Assembly: GCF_000952685.1 (NCBI RefSeq)
Contig: NZ_JYHV01000013.1
Span: forward strand, 62,001 to 126,000
Reading direction: 5' to 3'
Length of the DNA stretch: 64,000 nt
DNA from: Stutzerimonas stutzeri
GTDB taxonomy: Bacteria; Pseudomonadota; Gammaproteobacteria; Pseudomonadales; Pseudomonadaceae
In this document: positions 35,392 to 45,545 of the stretch, piece by piece
How positions within the stretch are numbered: the first letter of the stretch is position 1
How the letters are laid out: each line of letters begins with the position of its first letter
Notes under the pieces: generated by a model
Seen by the model: the letters and a program-made list of their open reading frames with translations, nothing else
Told to the model about the DNA's origin: nothing
Database searches by the model: none
Translations under genes and position numbers: made by a program

Positions 35392-35720
35392 TGGAGTTTG
35401 TCTTCGCGATAACGCTCGGCGTGATGATGGCCAGCGGTGTTTATCTGCTGTTGCGTGCTCGCATATTTCCAGTGGTGATGGGACTGACGCTGATTTCCTA
35501 CGCGGTGAATCTGTTCATCTTCGCCATGGGACGCCTCGCGACCGGGGTTCCGGCGATTATCGGAAAGAGTGCCGAGTATGGCGATCCCCTGCCGCAGGCG
35601 TTGGTGCTGACCGCCATCGTCATTGGCTTCGCCATGACCGCGTTCGTGGTGGTGCTGGCACTTCGCGGTCTCGGCGAGTTACGTACCGATCATGTTGACG
35701 GTCGGGAGCCGCGGGAATGA
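35391..35720 (+). CDS. mnhC: Na+/H+ antiporter subunit C
   Basis: This 109-residue protein has three transmembrane helices and resembles Nuo[41 protein letters not shown], and DPLPQALVLTAIVIGFAMTA, with the conserved DPLPQALVLTAIVI segment. AAGGAGGTGC is a strong ribosome site inside the end of mnhA. It overlaps mnhA by one base and mnhD by four, so expression of the complex is coupled. It belongs to the Mrp complex in the inner membrane. Confidence 0.93.
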   Translation: MEFVFAITLGVMMASGVYLLLRARIFPVVMGLTLISYAVNLFIFAMGRLATGVPAIIGKSAEYGDPLPQALVLTAIVIGFAMTAFVVVLALRGLGELRTDHVDGREPRE

Positions 35721-37219
35721 ATCACGCATTGATCCTTCCGATCCTCCTGCCGTTATTGACCGGTTGCGTCTTGCTTTTGGCTCATCGGCAGGGCGCGCCA
35801 TTCAAGCGTCTGGTGTCGGTTGCAGCGACGTGGTTATTGGTCCCGCTGACGCTTTGGCTGTTATTGCAGGCGGACTCCGGCGTGCTCTCGGTATACCGAC
35901 TCGGCGACTGGCGACCACCGTTCGGCATCATGCTGCTGCTCGACCGGCTGAGCGCGCTGATGCTGCTGGTCACCGCCGTGCTTGCGGGCTTCTCGGTGCT
36001 CTACGCAGCGCGCGGAGACGACGAGCGTGGTCCGAATTTCCATGCGTTGTTCCAGTTTCAGCTGGCGGGTATCAACGGAGCATTTCTAACCGGTGATCTG
36101 TTCAATCTCTTCGTGTTCTTCGAGATTCTGCTGATTTCTTCCTACGCGTTGTTGCTGCACGGTCATGGCGCGAAACGGGTGCAGGCTGGCATCCACTACG
36201 TCGTGCTGAATCTGCTGGGGTCGTCATTGTTCCTGATTGGGGTCAGCATGCTCTACGGGCTCACCGGGACCCTGAACATGGCGGACCTGGCGGGGCGAGT
36301 GGCTGCGGCCGACCCGGCGGATGCGCCGCTACTGGCTGCTGCGGGTTACCTGCTGCTGGTGGTGTTCGCCTTGAAGGCAGCCATCCTGCCGCTGTACTTC
36401 TGGTTGCCGCGAGCCTATGCCTCGGCGACCGCACCGGTCGCGGCCCTGTTCGCGATCATGACCAAGCTCGGCCTCTATGCCATCGTACGGGTGTTCACGC
36501 TGATTTTCGGTAGCGAAGCGGGCGTACTCAGCAACATGGTGCTCGACTGGTTGTGGCCGCTATCGATGTTGACCCTTGTCGGCGGCGTGTTGGGCGCGTT
36601 GGCTGCACGCAATCTGCAGATCCTGCTGTCCTATCTGGTGGTGGTTTCGGTGGGGACGTTGCTGGCCGGCGTTGCGCTGGGAACGGAAGCAGGGCTGGGG
36701 GCGGCGCTTTACTACCTGGTGCATAGCACCCTGGTATCAGGCGGTCTGTTTCTACTGGCAGACATCATCGCGCGACAGCGCGGCGATACGGCATCCGAGC
36801 TGATATCGGCGCCAGCCTTAAGGCAGCCGTTGGTGTTGGGGGCGCTATTCTTCGCCGGCGCGATTTCCATTGCTGGGCTGCCTCCCTTTTCGGGCTTTCT
36901 GGGCAAAGTGATGTTGCTGCGAGCCGTCTCTCCAGGTATCGATGCCTCGATACTCTGGCCCGTGATTCTGGTCGGTGGGTTGGGCATGGTAATTGCGCTG
37001 AGCCGGGCCGGCAGCATGGTGTTCTGGCGCCCGAGTGACGCAGTCAGCGTAGGAAAGCCGGCTGACACGGTACGTCTTGCCACGGCCTTCGGCTTGTTGC
37101 TGGGCAGTGTGATGCTGGTGGTGGCGGCACAGCCGATCCAGGCATACGTGCAGGCGACTGCCACGCAGTTGTTCGATCTCGCACCCTATCTGCAGATCAT
37201 TCGGGGAGGCGAAGTATGA
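35717..37219 (+). CDS. mnhD: Na+/H+ antiporter subunit D
   Basis: This 500-residue protein has about 14 transmembrane helices and is the second complex-I-like (NuoN/M-related) subunit. Motifs include FEILLISSYALLLHG, a Lys in LKAAILPLYFWLPRAYASAT, LLSYLVVVSVGTLLAGVALG and GLPPFSGFLGK. It should form a proton path with MnhA. It starts in a 4-base overlap (ATGA) with mnhC and ends in one with mnhE. Confidence 0.93.
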   Translation: MNHALILPILLPLLTGCVLLLAHRQGAPFKRLVSVAATWLLVPLTLWLLLQADSGVLSVYRLGDWRPPFGIMLLLDRLSALMLLVTAVLAGFSVLYAARGDDERGPNFHALFQFQLAGINGAFLTGDLFNLFVFFEILLISSYALLLHGHGAKRVQAGIHYVVLNLLGSSLFLIGVSMLYGLTGTLNMADLAGRVAAADPADAPLLAAAGYLLLVVFALKAAILPLYFWLPRAYASATAPVAALFAIMTKLGLYAIVRVFTLIFGSEAGVLSNMVLDWLWPLSMLTLVGGVLGALAARNLQILLSYLVVVSVGTLLAGVALGTEAGLGAALYYLVHSTLVSGGLFLLADIIARQRGDTASELISAPALRQPLVLGALFFAGAISIAGLPPFSGFLGKVMLLRAVSPGIDASILWPVILVGGLGMVIALSRAGSMVFWRPSDAVSVGKPADTVRLATAFGLLLGSVMLVVAAQPIQAYVQATATQLFDLAPYLQIIRGGEV

Positions 37220-37716
37220 GATCCCGTATGTTGCCCAAGCCGGCGCTTACCCTCTTGCTGGCCATGCTCTGGCTGATGCTCAATAACACCCTTGGCGTAG
37301 GACACCTCCTGCTCGGTCTGTTTCTCGGCTGGGCGATTCCATTGCTGGCGAAGGGCTTCCTGGTGGATCTGCCGGCGGTTCGGCGTCCGCTGAAGCTCTG
37401 CCTGTTTTGCGTCAAGGTTTTCTACGACATCGTCCTCGCCAACCTTCATGTCGCCAAGTTGGTGCTCGGGCCTCGGGGGCGTTTGCAGCCTGCATTCGTC
37501 GAAATACCGATGGCGATCGAACACCCCTTTGTTCTCGCCGTATTGACCAGCATCATTTCGCTCACGCCAGGAACCGTATCAGCGGCATTGCGACCCGATC
37601 ACAAAGTCCTTTTGATTCACGCGTTAGACGCCCCTGACATCGAGGCGCTGGCCGCCGAGGTGAAGAACCGTTACGAAACACCGTTGCTGGAGATATTCGA
37701 ATGCTCACGTATGTGA
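37216..37716 (+). CDS. mnhE: Na+/H+ antiporter subunit E
   Basis: This 166-residue protein has two to three N-terminal helices (LLAMLWLMLNNTLGVGHLLL, GLFLGWAIPLLAKGF) and a cytoplasmic end with IISLTPGTVSAALRPDHKVL, the conserved T-P-G-T segment, and HALDAPDIEAL. GGGGAGG precedes the ATG within the end of mnhD. It overlaps mnhF by 16 bases. In Mrp complexes subunit E is needed for stability and for full antiport. Confidence 0.92.
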   Translation: MRSRMLPKPALTLLLAMLWLMLNNTLGVGHLLLGLFLGWAIPLLAKGFLVDLPAVRRPLKLCLFCVKVFYDIVLANLHVAKLVLGPRGRLQPAFVEIPMAIEHPFVLAVLTSIISLTPGTVSAALRPDHKVLLIHALDAPDIEALAAEVKNRYETPLLEIFECSRM

Positions 37717-37970
37717 TTCCGCTGTGCATGGCGATCATCGGGCTTGCGGCGGTGCTCAATGTGATGCGATTGGTCCAGGGGCCTGACATGCCTGACCGGG
37801 TGTTGGCGCTCGACACGCTGTATATCAATGCGCTGGCGCTGATCGTAATGTTCGGTATCTGGCTGGCTTCCGATCTGTTCTTCGAGGCCGCCTTGCTGAT
37901 CGCAGTGATGGGGTTCGTCAGTACCGTTGCGGTGGGCAAGCACCTGTTGCACGGTGAAATCATCGACTGA
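37701..37970 (+). CDS. mnhF: Na+/H+ antiporter subunit F
   Basis: This 89-residue protein has three helices. The conserved RLVQGPDMPDRVLALDTLYI carries the Asp needed in the family, and FFEAALLIAVMGFVSTVAVG forms the last helix. It overlaps mnhE by 16 bases and is followed after 9 bases by mnhG. It is part of the cation-binding end of the Mrp complex. Confidence 0.92.
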   Translation: MLTYVIPLCMAIIGLAAVLNVMRLVQGPDMPDRVLALDTLYINALALIVMFGIWLASDLFFEAALLIAVMGFVSTVAVGKHLLHGEIID

Positions 37971-37979
37971 GGAGTCAGC

Positions 37980-38309
37980 ATGCCATTCTGGATCGAACTG
38001 TTGGTGAGCGCGTTTTTGATCGTGGGCAGCGTTTTCGCGCTGGTCGGAGCGATCGGTCTGTATCGCCTGCCTGATTTCTTCACTCGGCTTCATGGGCCTA
38101 CCAAGGCAAGCACCATGGGAGTGGGCGGTATCGTGATCGCGTCGATGATCTTTTTTAGTAGTCAGGGCGATGGCCTCAGCCTCCACGAAATGCTGATTAC
38201 CCTGTTTCTGTTTCTGACCGCGCCGGTCAGTGCCCACGTACTGGCCAAAGCCGCGATGCAGCAGAAGCTGCCATACACGGCGAGGACGCGTGGCAAGCCC
38301 TGGGATTGA
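37980..38309 (+). CDS. mnhG: Na+/H+ antiporter subunit G
   Basis: This 109-residue protein has three helices and is the last subunit of the operon. It shows VGAIGLYRLPDFFTRLHGPT, a highly conserved family segment, and APVSAHVLAKAAMQQ. GAGG lies before the ATG. The operon ends here; glnD converges with only 15 bases between stops and no clear terminator hairpin, so transcripts may overlap. Confidence 0.93.
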   Translation: MPFWIELLVSAFLIVGSVFALVGAIGLYRLPDFFTRLHGPTKASTMGVGGIVIASMIFFSSQGDGLSLHEMLITLFLFLTAPVSAHVLAKAAMQQKLPYTARTRGKPWD

Positions 38310-38324
38310 CGAAGGCCGGACGTG

Positions 38325-41027
38325 TCAGATGACGATGCTGCTCGGTGAAGGTTGTCGCTCATTTTCCTGTGACAGTTGCTTGATCATCGCCTGCTGCAAC
38401 TGGATACACAGCTGCGGATCCGACAAAGGTTGATTATCGGCGTTGGTGACGAAGAACACGTCTTCCACGCGCTCGCCGAGCGTCGCGATCTTGGCGTTCT
38501 GCACTGACAGATCGAAGTCCAGGAATAGCTGGCCGATGCGTGCCAGCAGGCCGGGGCGATCAGGTGCGACAACTTCGATGATCGTCTGCGGGCGCTGCAT
38601 GTCGTTGTGGATGGTGACCTGGGGCGGAAAGGCGAAATGCTTGAGCTGCCGGGGTACCCGCTTCTGAATGATCGTCAGGTAATCATCCGGATTGCGTAGT
38701 GCATCGATCAGGCCTTGGCGAATTTCCTCGGTACGTTCGGGATCGTTGCCAATGGGCGTACCGTCGGCATCCAGCACAATGTAGGTATCCAAGGTGAACT
38801 GGCTGCTCGAGGTGATGATCCGGGCGTCGTGAATGTTCAGGTTCAACTGATCCATGGCCGCCACGGTTACGGCGAAGAAGTCATGCTGATCAGGCGCGTA
38901 GATGAAAATTTGCGTGCCGCCTTCGAATTCGCGCTGAGTGGTTTCCTTGATCAATACCAGCGGCCCGCCGTCGCTCGGGTGATCGATGATGGCCTCGGTG
39001 TGCCAGGCGACGTCGGTGGAGCTGTGACGCATGAAATAATCATCGCCCAGCTGCGACCAGAGCTGTTCGGCATCGTCCGGATCGGTGCCGTTGCGCACCA
39101 GATTATCGAGCGCGGCGCGTTGGGTCTGACGAATCTGTTCCTCGCGCCCCAGCGGATTTTCCAGGCCACGCCTGAGCGCCCGCTTGGTTTCGGTGTACAG
39201 CTGGCGCAGCAGGCTGGCCCGCCATGAATTCCAGAGGGTTGGGTTGGTCGCGTTGATGTCCGCCACCGTCAGCACATACAGGTAGTCGAGGTGGGTCTCG
39301 TCGCCAACCAGTTGGGCAAAATCGTTAATCACTTGCGGATCGGAGAGGTCCTTGCGCTGCGCGGTTGTGGACATCACCAAGTGATTTTCCACCAGCCAGA
39401 CCACCAGGCGCGTATCCCATGCAGGAAGCTTGTGGCGCAAACAGAACTCCTGAGCGTCCACCGCGCCCAGCTCCGAATGATCCCCGCCCCGGCCCTTGGC
39501 GATATCGTGATAGAGGCCCGCAATGTAGATGAGCTCGGGCTTGGGCAGGCGTTCCACCAGCTTGCTGGCCAGTGGGTACTTCTCGGCGACGCCGGGTTTG
39601 CTCAGCTTTCGCAGATATTTGATGACGTTGAGCGTGTGGGCATCGACGGTATAAATATGGAAAAGGTCATGCTGCATCTGTCCGACGATATGACCGAACT
39701 CTGGCAAATAGCGCCCCAGAATGCCGTAACGATTCATTCGTCGCAGGTTGCGATGGATGCCTTCCTTGCACTTGAACAGCTCGATGAACAGGCTGGTATT
39801 GCGAATGTCGCTGCGAAAATCATCGTCGATGAGGTGGCGATGATCGCGCAGAAGACGAATGGTCTCGGCACGGACACCCTGAATTTCAGGGTGTTGTGCC
39901 AGCAGTACGAAAATTTCCAAGATCGCGAAGGGTCTGCGCTTGAATACCGAATCATCGGTCACTTCGAGGTAGCCGTCGCGCACTAGGAAGCGGCTGTTGA
40001 GCGGCACGGCGTCACCGCTGTCGCCTTCCCAGAGAATGACCTCGGCAAAGTGCTGCCCGACCAGATCGCTGAGCTCGGAAATGCTCATGACCACGCGGTA
40101 GTACTTCTGCATGAAACGCTCGATTGCCAGCTTGGCGTCGTTGTCTTTATAGCCGAGGAGGGCGGCCAGGCTGCGCTGGTGGTCGAACAGCAGGCGGTCC
40201 TCGGCGCGCCCGGCGAGCATGTGCAGCCCGTAGCGGACTCGCCAGATGAACTCCTGGCTGGAGGCGAGCAGGGAATATTCACCTTCGGTCAGAAAACCTT
40301 GGTCGAGAATTGCGCTTAAATTCAGGCTGCCAAGCTGGCGCCTTGCGATCCACAGGATCGTCTGGATGTCACGCAGCCCGCCGGGGGAGCCTTTTACGTT
40401 GGGCTCAAGGTTGTATTCGGTGTTGTTGTATTTGGAATGACGTGCCGCTTGCTCGTTGCGTTTGGCAAGGAAGAACTCCTTGCTCGGCCACATCTCCGAT
40501 GGGCTGGTGACCTTCAGCATGTCCTGTCGCAGGCGCTCGGGACCGGCGATGGTGCGACTCTCCATCAGGTTGGTGATCACCGTCAGGTCTGCGCGTGCCT
40601 CTTCGGCGCATTCCGCCACCGAGCGTACGCTCTGGCCGACCTCGAGCCCGATATCCCAGAGCAGGGTCAGGAAACCTTCAATGGAACCGCGGAATTTCTC
40701 GTGATCACCGTTATCGAGCAAAATCAGCAGATCGATATCGGAATAGGGATGCAGTTCTCCGCGACCGTAACCGCCCACGGCCACCAGAGCGATATTAGAA
40801 TCGTCGCACCAGTCGAAGCGGCCCCAAGCGGCTTGCAGAATCTGGTCGACGAACCAGGCGCGATCCTCGATCAGACGACGGATATCGTGGCCCGCTAGAA
40901 AGCGTGCATCGAGCACCTCTCGGGCTTTACGAATGACTTTCTTGAAGGCCGCGATGGGGCTTGCCTTGAGCGCCAGTTCGGCCTGGAACTGGCCTCCATC
41001 GAACAGCTCTGGATCAACCGGATGCAT
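38325..41027 (-). CDS. glnD: [Protein-PII] uridylyltransferase/uridylyl-removing enzyme
   Basis: This 900-residue nitrogen sensor adds UMP to PII when glutamine is low and removes it when high. The nucleotidyltransferase motif is [19 protein letters not shown]. The HD hydrolase domain has [19 protein letters not shown]. Two C-terminal ACT domains follow, with [20 protein letters not shown] and [20 protein letters not shown]. Length matches Pseudomonas GlnD. GAGGACGAAGG lies before the ATG. It is followed upstream by map on the same strand with a 35-base gap, so the two may be cotranscribed. Confidence 0.96.
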   Translation of the reverse strand: MHPVDPELFDGGQFQAELALKASPIAAFKKVIRKAREVLDARFLAGHDIRRLIEDRAWFVDQILQAAWGRFDWCDDSNIALVAVGGYGRGELHPYSDIDLLILLDNGDHEKFRGSIEGFLTLLWDIGLEVGQSVRSVAECAEEARADLTVITNLMESRTIAGPERLRQDMLKVTSPSEMWPSKEFFLAKRNEQAARHSKYNNTEYNLEPNVKGSPGGLRDIQTILWIARRQLGSLNLSAILDQGFLTEGEYSLLASSQEFIWRVRYGLHMLAGRAEDRLLFDHQRSLAALLGYKDNDAKLAIERFMQKYYRVVMSISELSDLVGQHFAEVILWEGDSGDAVPLNSRFLVRDGYLEVTDDSVFKRRPFAILEIFVLLAQHPEIQGVRAETIRLLRDHRHLIDDDFRSDIRNTSLFIELFKCKEGIHRNLRRMNRYGILGRYLPEFGHIVGQMQHDLFHIYTVDAHTLNVIKYLRKLSKPGVAEKYPLASKLVERLPKPELIYIAGLYHDIAKGRGGDHSELGAVDAQEFCLRHKLPAWDTRLVVWLVENHLVMSTTAQRKDLSDPQVINDFAQLVGDETHLDYLYVLTVADINATNPTLWNSWRASLLRQLYTETKRALRRGLENPLGREEQIRQTQRAALDNLVRNGTDPDDAEQLWSQLGDDYFMRHSSTDVAWHTEAIIDHPSDGGPLVLIKETTQREFEGGTQIFIYAPDQHDFFAVTVAAMDQLNLNIHDARIITSSSQFTLDTYIVLDADGTPIGNDPERTEEIRQGLIDALRNPDDYLTIIQKRVPRQLKHFAFPPQVTIHNDMQRPQTIIEVVAPDRPGLLARIGQLFLDFDLSVQNAKIATLGERVEDVFFVTNADNQPLSDPQLCIQLQQAMIKQLSQENERQPSPSSIVI

Positions 41028-41062
41028 GCCTTCGTCCTCGAAACTGCGGAATCGATCAGTGA

Positions 41063-41845
41063 TCAGGCTGACGTGCGGGCGATGCTGTCATCGCTGCGCA
41101 GGGTAAAGATTTCGTAGCCGTCAGCGGTGACCAGAATGGTGTGCTCCCACTGGGCAGAGAGCTTGCGATCCTTGGTGATAGCCGTCCAGCCGTCCCCGAG
41201 CAGGCGGGTCTCCGAGCGGCCCTGGTTGATCATCGGCTCAATGGTGAAGGTCATGCCTTCCTTCAGCTCCAGGCCGGTCCCAGCGCGGCCGTAGTGCAAG
41301 ACCTGGGGTTCCTCATGGAAGACCTTGCCGATGCCATGCCCGCAATACTCCCGGACGACCGAAAAGCCATTCTTCTCGGCATGCTTCTGGATCACTTCAC
41401 CGATGTCGCCGAGGCGCGCGCCGGGGCGAACAAGCTCGATACCTTTATAGAGGCATTCCTGTGTCACCCTGCACAGGCGCTCGGCCCATTCCGGAGTCTT
41501 GCCGACCATGAACATCTTGCTGGTATCGCCATGGTAGCCATCCTTGATGACGGTGATGTCGATATTGAGAATGTCGCCATCCTTCAAGGGCTTGTCGTTG
41601 GGGATGCCGTGACAGACCACATGATTGATCGAGGTGCAGATCGACTTGGGAAATCCCTTGTAGTTGAGCGGGGCGGGTATGGCTTGCTGGACGTTGACGA
41701 TGTGGTCGTGGCAGAGGCGGTCGAGTTCATCGGTAGTGACGCCTGGCTTGACGTGCTCACCGATCATTTCCAGCACCTCGGCTGCCAGGCGGCCGGCGAT
41801 GCGCATTTTCTCGATATCTTCAGGCGTCTTGATGGAAACGGTCAT
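41063..41845 (-). CDS. map: Methionine aminopeptidase type I
   Basis: This 260-residue metalloprotease removes the N-terminal Met from new proteins. Metal ligands lie in [55 protein letters not shown] and [10 protein letters not shown], covering the family Asp-Asp-His-Glu-Glu set. The start at 41845 gives [18 protein letters not shown] with AGAGGG upstream; the much longer open frame upstream overlaps the rpsB promoter region and is not coding. It is divergent from rpsB. Confidence 0.96.
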   Translation of the reverse strand: MTVSIKTPEDIEKMRIAGRLAAEVLEMIGEHVKPGVTTDELDRLCHDHIVNVQQAIPAPLNYKGFPKSICTSINHVVCHGIPNDKPLKDGDILNIDITVIKDGYHGDTSKMFMVGKTPEWAERLCRVTQECLYKGIELVRPGARLGDIGEVIQKHAEKNGFSVVREYCGHGIGKVFHEEPQVLHYGRAGTGLELKEGMTFTIEPMINQGRSETRLLGDGWTAITKDRKLSAQWEHTILVTADGYEIFTLRSDDSIARTSA

Positions 41846-42157
41846 GCAACCCTCTTGGCGCCAAGAGGCGCAGGCGGAAAAATTGAAGGGATCAATGATA
41901 AACCAAAGCGCCCTTTGGCTGCAGGCGGGCCCGGAACGGGAACGTGGCGGGATAACTTTGAGTCCGTTCTGCTGACGGTGCCTATCTTGGGAGTGCGCTA
42001 GCCTCTGGCGCTTCTTTGTGCTATAAAACGCGCCGCTCTGCGGGAGTGCCCGCCGAGCCTGACCCCACACACGTGTCGACACGGTATCCTGGGTGCTCGC
42101 AAGAGTTGGATATCGGGACGCGTGGAGGCCTAACCCGACTTATTCTGAGGAAGTCCC
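41846..42157 (+). promoter_or_regulatory. Divergent map/rpsB control region with rpsB leader
   Basis: This 312-base spacer holds an extended -10 promoter for rpsB: TGCTATAAA at 42019-42027, with no good -35, followed by a G+C-rich stretch typical of growth-rate control. A transcript from about 42034 would have a leader of roughly 124 bases with a hairpin GCGGG (42040-42044)/CCCGC (42049-42053). rpsB is autoregulated by S2 through its leader in E. coli, so the same is plausible here. A promoter for map on the other strand could not be placed. Confidence 0.5.
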
Positions 42158-42898
42158 ATGTCTCAAGTCACTATGCGCGATATGCTGAAGGCCGGTGTGC
42201 ACTTCGGCCACCAGACCCGTTACTGGAACCCGAAGATGGATAAATACATCTTTGGCGCGCGTAACAAGATTCACATCATCAACCTCGAAAAAACCCTGCC
42301 GATGTTCAACGACGCGCTGCGTTTCGTTGAAAAGCTGGCTGCGGGCAAGAACAAGATTCTGTTCGTCGGCACCAAGCGTTCCGCTGGCAAGATCGTTCGC
42401 GAAGAAGCTGCTCGCTGCGGTTCTCCGTACGTCGATCATCGCTGGTTGGGCGGCATGCTGACCAACTACAAGACCATTCGCGCCTCGATCAAGCGCCTGC
42501 GTGAGCTGGAAACCCAGTCTCAGGACGGTACTTTCGAGAAGCTGACCAAGAAAGAAGCTCTGATGCGTACCCGTGATCTGGAAAAGCTGGATCGCAGCCT
42601 GGGTGGTATCAAGGACATGGGCGGCCTGCCGGACGCGATGTTCGTTGTCGATGTTGATCATGAGCGCATCGCGATTTCCGAAGCCAACAAGCTGGGCATT
42701 CCGGTTATCGGTATTGTCGATACCAACAGCAGCCCGGAAGGCGTCGACTACATCATCCCTGGTAATGATGATGCCATCCGTGCCGTGCAATTGTATTTGG
42801 GCTCCATGGCAGACGCTGTACTGCGTGGCCGTCAGAATGGTGCCGGTGGCGCTGACGAGTTCGTCGAAGAGGCCGCCCCTGAGGCTGCTCAAGGCTGA
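42158..42898 (+). CDS. rpsB: 30S ribosomal protein S2
   Basis: This 246-residue ribosomal protein has the S2 signature blocks: [70 protein letters not shown] and [27 protein letters not shown] lies before the ATG. It is first in the rpsB-tsf-pyrH-frr series and is followed by an attenuator-like hairpin. Confidence 0.98.
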   Translation: MSQVTMRDMLKAGVHFGHQTRYWNPKMDKYIFGARNKIHIINLEKTLPMFNDALRFVEKLAAGKNKILFVGTKRSAGKIVREEAARCGSPYVDHRWLGGMLTNYKTIRASIKRLRELETQSQDGTFEKLTKKEALMRTRDLEKLDRSLGGIKDMGGLPDAMFVVDVDHERIAISEANKLGIPVIGIVDTNSSPEGVDYIIPGNDDAIRAVQLYLGSMADAVLRGRQNGAGGADEFVEEAAPEAAQG

Positions 42899-42933
42899 GC
42901 GCAACTGTCGCCTAGCTGATACCCGTTGAACAG

Positions 42934-42956
42934 AAAGGGGGCTATGCCCCCTTTTT
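42934..42956 (+). terminator. Attenuator-like hairpin between rpsB and tsf
   Basis: AAAGGGGG (42934-42941) and CCCCCTTT (42947-42954) form an 8-bp stem with loop CTATG, followed by more T. It has the form of a factor-independent terminator but lies between two genes usually cotranscribed, so it should reduce tsf relative to rpsB rather than stop all transcription. Confidence 0.8.
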
Positions 42957-43024
42957 GCCACTTCCGAATTGATCGTCCGATTGATGGGCGATGATCGAAA
43001 ATCGAATCGAGAGGATTTGCGAAC

Positions 43025-43894
43025 ATGGCAGAGATCACTGCAGCCCTGGTCAAAGAACTGCGCGAGCGCACTGGCCAAGGCATGATGGATTGCAAAAAAG
43101 CACTCACCGCTGCCGGCGGCGACATCGAAAAAGCCATTGACGATATGCGTGCAGCTGGTGCCATCAAGGCGGCCAAGAAAGCGGGCAACATCGCTGCTGA
43201 AGGCGCTATTGCGGTCAAGGTTGCTGATGACAACAAGCGTGCCGTGATCATTGAGGTCAACTCGCAGACCGACTTCCTGGCCCTGCAGGACGACTTCAAG
43301 AATTTCGTCAACACTAGTGTCGAGAAAGCCTTTGCCGAGAAGATGACCGATGCGGCTCCGCTGATCGCCGCTCAGGAAGCCGATCGTGAGGCGCTGGTTG
43401 CCAAGTGCGGCGAGAACGTCAACATCCGCCGTCTGACCACTGTCGAAGCTGATCTGGTTGGGTCCTACCTGCATGGTCATCGCATCGGCGTTCTGGTCGC
43501 CCTGAAAGGTGGCAACGTCGAGCTGGCCAAAGAAATCGCTATGCATGTGGCGGCCAGCAATCCTCAGTTCCTGGATCCGTCGCAGGTTTCCGAAGAAGCC
43601 GTTGCCAAGGAGAAGGAAATCTTCCTGGCGCTGAACGAAGACAAAATCAAGGGCAAGCCCGCCGAGATCGTCGAGAAGATGGTTGCTGGACGCATCAGCA
43701 AATTCCTTGCTGAAGCCAGTCTGGTCGAGCAAGCCTTCGTCAAGGATCCTGAAGTCAAGGTTGGCGATCTGGCGAAGAAAGCTGGTGCAGAGATCGTTTC
43801 CTTCGTTCGCTACGAAGTAGGCGAAGGCATCGAGCGTGCTGAAGTCGACTTCGCTGCCGAAGTTGCCGCCCAGGTCGCTGCTACCAAGCAATAA
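43025..43894 (+). CDS. tsf: Elongation factor Ts
   Basis: This 289-residue factor recharges EF-Tu by exchanging GDP for GTP. Family marks are LVKELRERTGQGMMDCKKAL, IIEVNSQTDFLALQDDF with the TDF motif that contacts EF-Tu, and LVGSYLHGHRIGVLVALKGG. GAGAGGA precedes the ATG at a normal distance. It follows rpsB after 126 bases that contain the hairpin described above. Confidence 0.98.
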   Translation: MAEITAALVKELRERTGQGMMDCKKALTAAGGDIEKAIDDMRAAGAIKAAKKAGNIAAEGAIAVKVADDNKRAVIIEVNSQTDFLALQDDFKNFVNTSVEKAFAEKMTDAAPLIAAQEADREALVAKCGENVNIRRLTTVEADLVGSYLHGHRIGVLVALKGGNVELAKEIAMHVAASNPQFLDPSQVSEEAVAKEKEIFLALNEDKIKGKPAEIVEKMVAGRISKFLAEASLVEQAFVKDPEVKVGDLAKKAGAEIVSFVRYEVGEGIERAEVDFAAEVAAQVAATKQ

Positions 43895-43913
43895 GACGCT
43901 CCTGTTGTCCTCG

Positions 43914-43947
43914 AAGAGGCTGCCCGCTCACGCGCGCGGCCTCTTTG
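43914..43947 (+). terminator. Terminator after tsf
   Basis: AAGAGGC (43914-43920) pairs with GCCTCTT (43939-43945) over a G+C-rich interior (CGCGCGCG), followed by TG. It is 20 bases after the tsf stop. The short T run suggests incomplete termination before pyrH. Confidence 0.6.
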
Positions 43948-44088
43948 TCGGACTGGGGCGCAGAAAAGTTTTTTGCCGCGCTATAGTCAGCGCTTGGCAC
44001 CAACTCGCGACTGCGCTGTCATAGCGCAGATATTTTCTGGCCATAGCGCCAGTCTGATCATACGAACGCCGCAGGAGAAACAACGCCA

Positions 44089-44832
44089 ATGGCTCAGCAG
44101 ATGAGTGCACGCAATCCTCGCTATAAACGCATTCTGCTCAAATTAAGCGGCGAAGCCCTGATGGGGTCGGAAGACTTCGGCATCGATCCCAAGGTGCTTG
44201 ATCGCATGGCCTTGGAAGTCGGGCAATTGGTCGGAATCGGCGTCGAGGTTGGTCTGGTCATCGGTGGCGGCAACTTGTTCCGCGGCGCGGCGCTTTCTGC
44301 GGCCGGTATGGATCGCGTCACTGGCGACCACATGGGCATGCTGGCGACGGTGATGAATTCCCTGGCCATGCGTGACGCTTTGGAGCGCTCGAACATTCCT
44401 GCGCTGGTCATGTCGGCGATTTCCATGGTCGGTGTCACCGATCATTACGACCGCCGCAAGGCTATGCGTCATCTCAAGAGCGGGGAAGTGGTGATTTTCT
44501 CCGCCGGCACCGGCAATCCATTCTTCACTACCGACTCGGCTGCCTGTCTTCGCGCCATCGAGATCCATGCCGACGTCGTACTCAAGGCCACGAAGGTTGA
44601 TGGTGTGTACACCGCAGATCCATTCAAGGATCCAAATGCCGAGAAATTCGAGCAACTGACCTATGATGACGTGCTCGACCGCAAGCTGGGCGTCATGGAC
44701 CTGACCGCCATCTGCCTGTGCCGCGACCACAACATGCCGCTGCGGGTGTTCAACATGAACAAGCCCGGTGCCCTACTTAATATCGTGCTCGGCGGCGCTG
44801 AAGGAACTTTGATCGAGGAACAGAACCAATGA
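44089..44832 (+). CDS. pyrH: UMP kinase
   Basis: This 247-residue amino-acid-kinase-fold enzyme makes UDP from UMP, feeding pyrimidine nucleotides. It has [13 protein letters not shown] (the phosphate-binding Lys-Gly loop), [30 protein letters not shown] and [28 protein letters not shown] precedes the ATG. It overlaps frr by four bases (ATGA). Confidence 0.97.
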   Translation: MAQQMSARNPRYKRILLKLSGEALMGSEDFGIDPKVLDRMALEVGQLVGIGVEVGLVIGGGNLFRGAALSAAGMDRVTGDHMGMLATVMNSLAMRDALERSNIPALVMSAISMVGVTDHYDRRKAMRHLKSGEVVIFSAGTGNPFFTTDSAACLRAIEIHADVVLKATKVDGVYTADPFKDPNAEKFEQLTYDDVLDRKLGVMDLTAICLCRDHNMPLRVFNMNKPGALLNIVLGGAEGTLIEEQNQ

Positions 44833-45386
44833 TCAACGAGATCAAGCAAGACGCTCAGGAACGCATGAAGAAAACCCTGGAATCGCTGGGGCATGCATTC
44901 GCCAAAATCCGCACCGGTCGTGCCCATCCGAGTATTCTCGACAGCGTGATGGTGTCCTATTACGGCAGCGACACCCCGTTGCGCCAGATCGCCAACGTAA
45001 TTGCCGAAGACTCCCGCACCCTTGCATTGACCGTGTTCGACAAGGGCATGATTCAGGCGGTCGAGAAAGCCATCATGACTTCAGACCTGGGTTTGAATCC
45101 GGCCACGGCGGGCACCACCATTCGTGTTCCCATGCCGGCCCTTACGGAGGAGACCCGCAAGGGCTATACCAAGCAGGCGCGCGCCGAGGCCGAAAACGCT
45201 CGGGTCGCGGTGCGTAACATCCGCCGTGATGCTATCGCACAGCTCAAGGATTTGGTGAAAGAGAAGGAAATCAGCGAAGACGAGGAACGCCGTGCGCAGG
45301 ACGACGTTCAAAAGCTGACCGACAAGTATGTTGCGGAAATCGACAAGGCGCTTGAAGGCAAGGAAAACGACCTGATGGCTGTTTGA
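44829..45386 (+). CDS. frr: Ribosome recycling factor
   Basis: This 185-residue factor splits post-termination ribosomes with EF-G. It has the long-helix pattern of [43 protein letters not shown], and a final helix with [20 protein letters not shown]. Translation start is coupled to pyrH by ATGA. A gap of 159 bases follows before uppS, where a new promoter could lie. Confidence 0.97.
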   Translation: MINEIKQDAQERMKKTLESLGHAFAKIRTGRAHPSILDSVMVSYYGSDTPLRQIANVIAEDSRTLALTVFDKGMIQAVEKAIMTSDLGLNPATAGTTIRVPMPALTEETRKGYTKQARAEAENARVAVRNIRRDAIAQLKDLVKEKEISEDEERRAQDDVQKLTDKYVAEIDKALEGKENDLMAV

Positions 45387-45545
45387 TGGTGCTGTACCGG
45401 ACTTCGTCCGTACTGCTCACGTCGGAGCGCGCCGATCCGGTAGGGACCGAAGCGCGAGGGGCTAACCAGTCGTATCCCCCGGAAATTGCCGCCGGCAGTT
45501 TCTCCCATTGTTCGCAGCGTGATTGAGCGCAGGTAGAGTCGTTTC

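Noticed and set aside
41981..42027. TTGGGA at 41987 as -35 of the rpsB promoter
   Set aside because: The spacing to TATAAA is 29 bases, too long for sigma70; an extended -10 explains the site better.
42140..43891. 583-codon minus-strand frame across rpsB and tsf
   Set aside because: It covers two highly conserved ribosomal operon genes in antisense and has no family similarity I can see.
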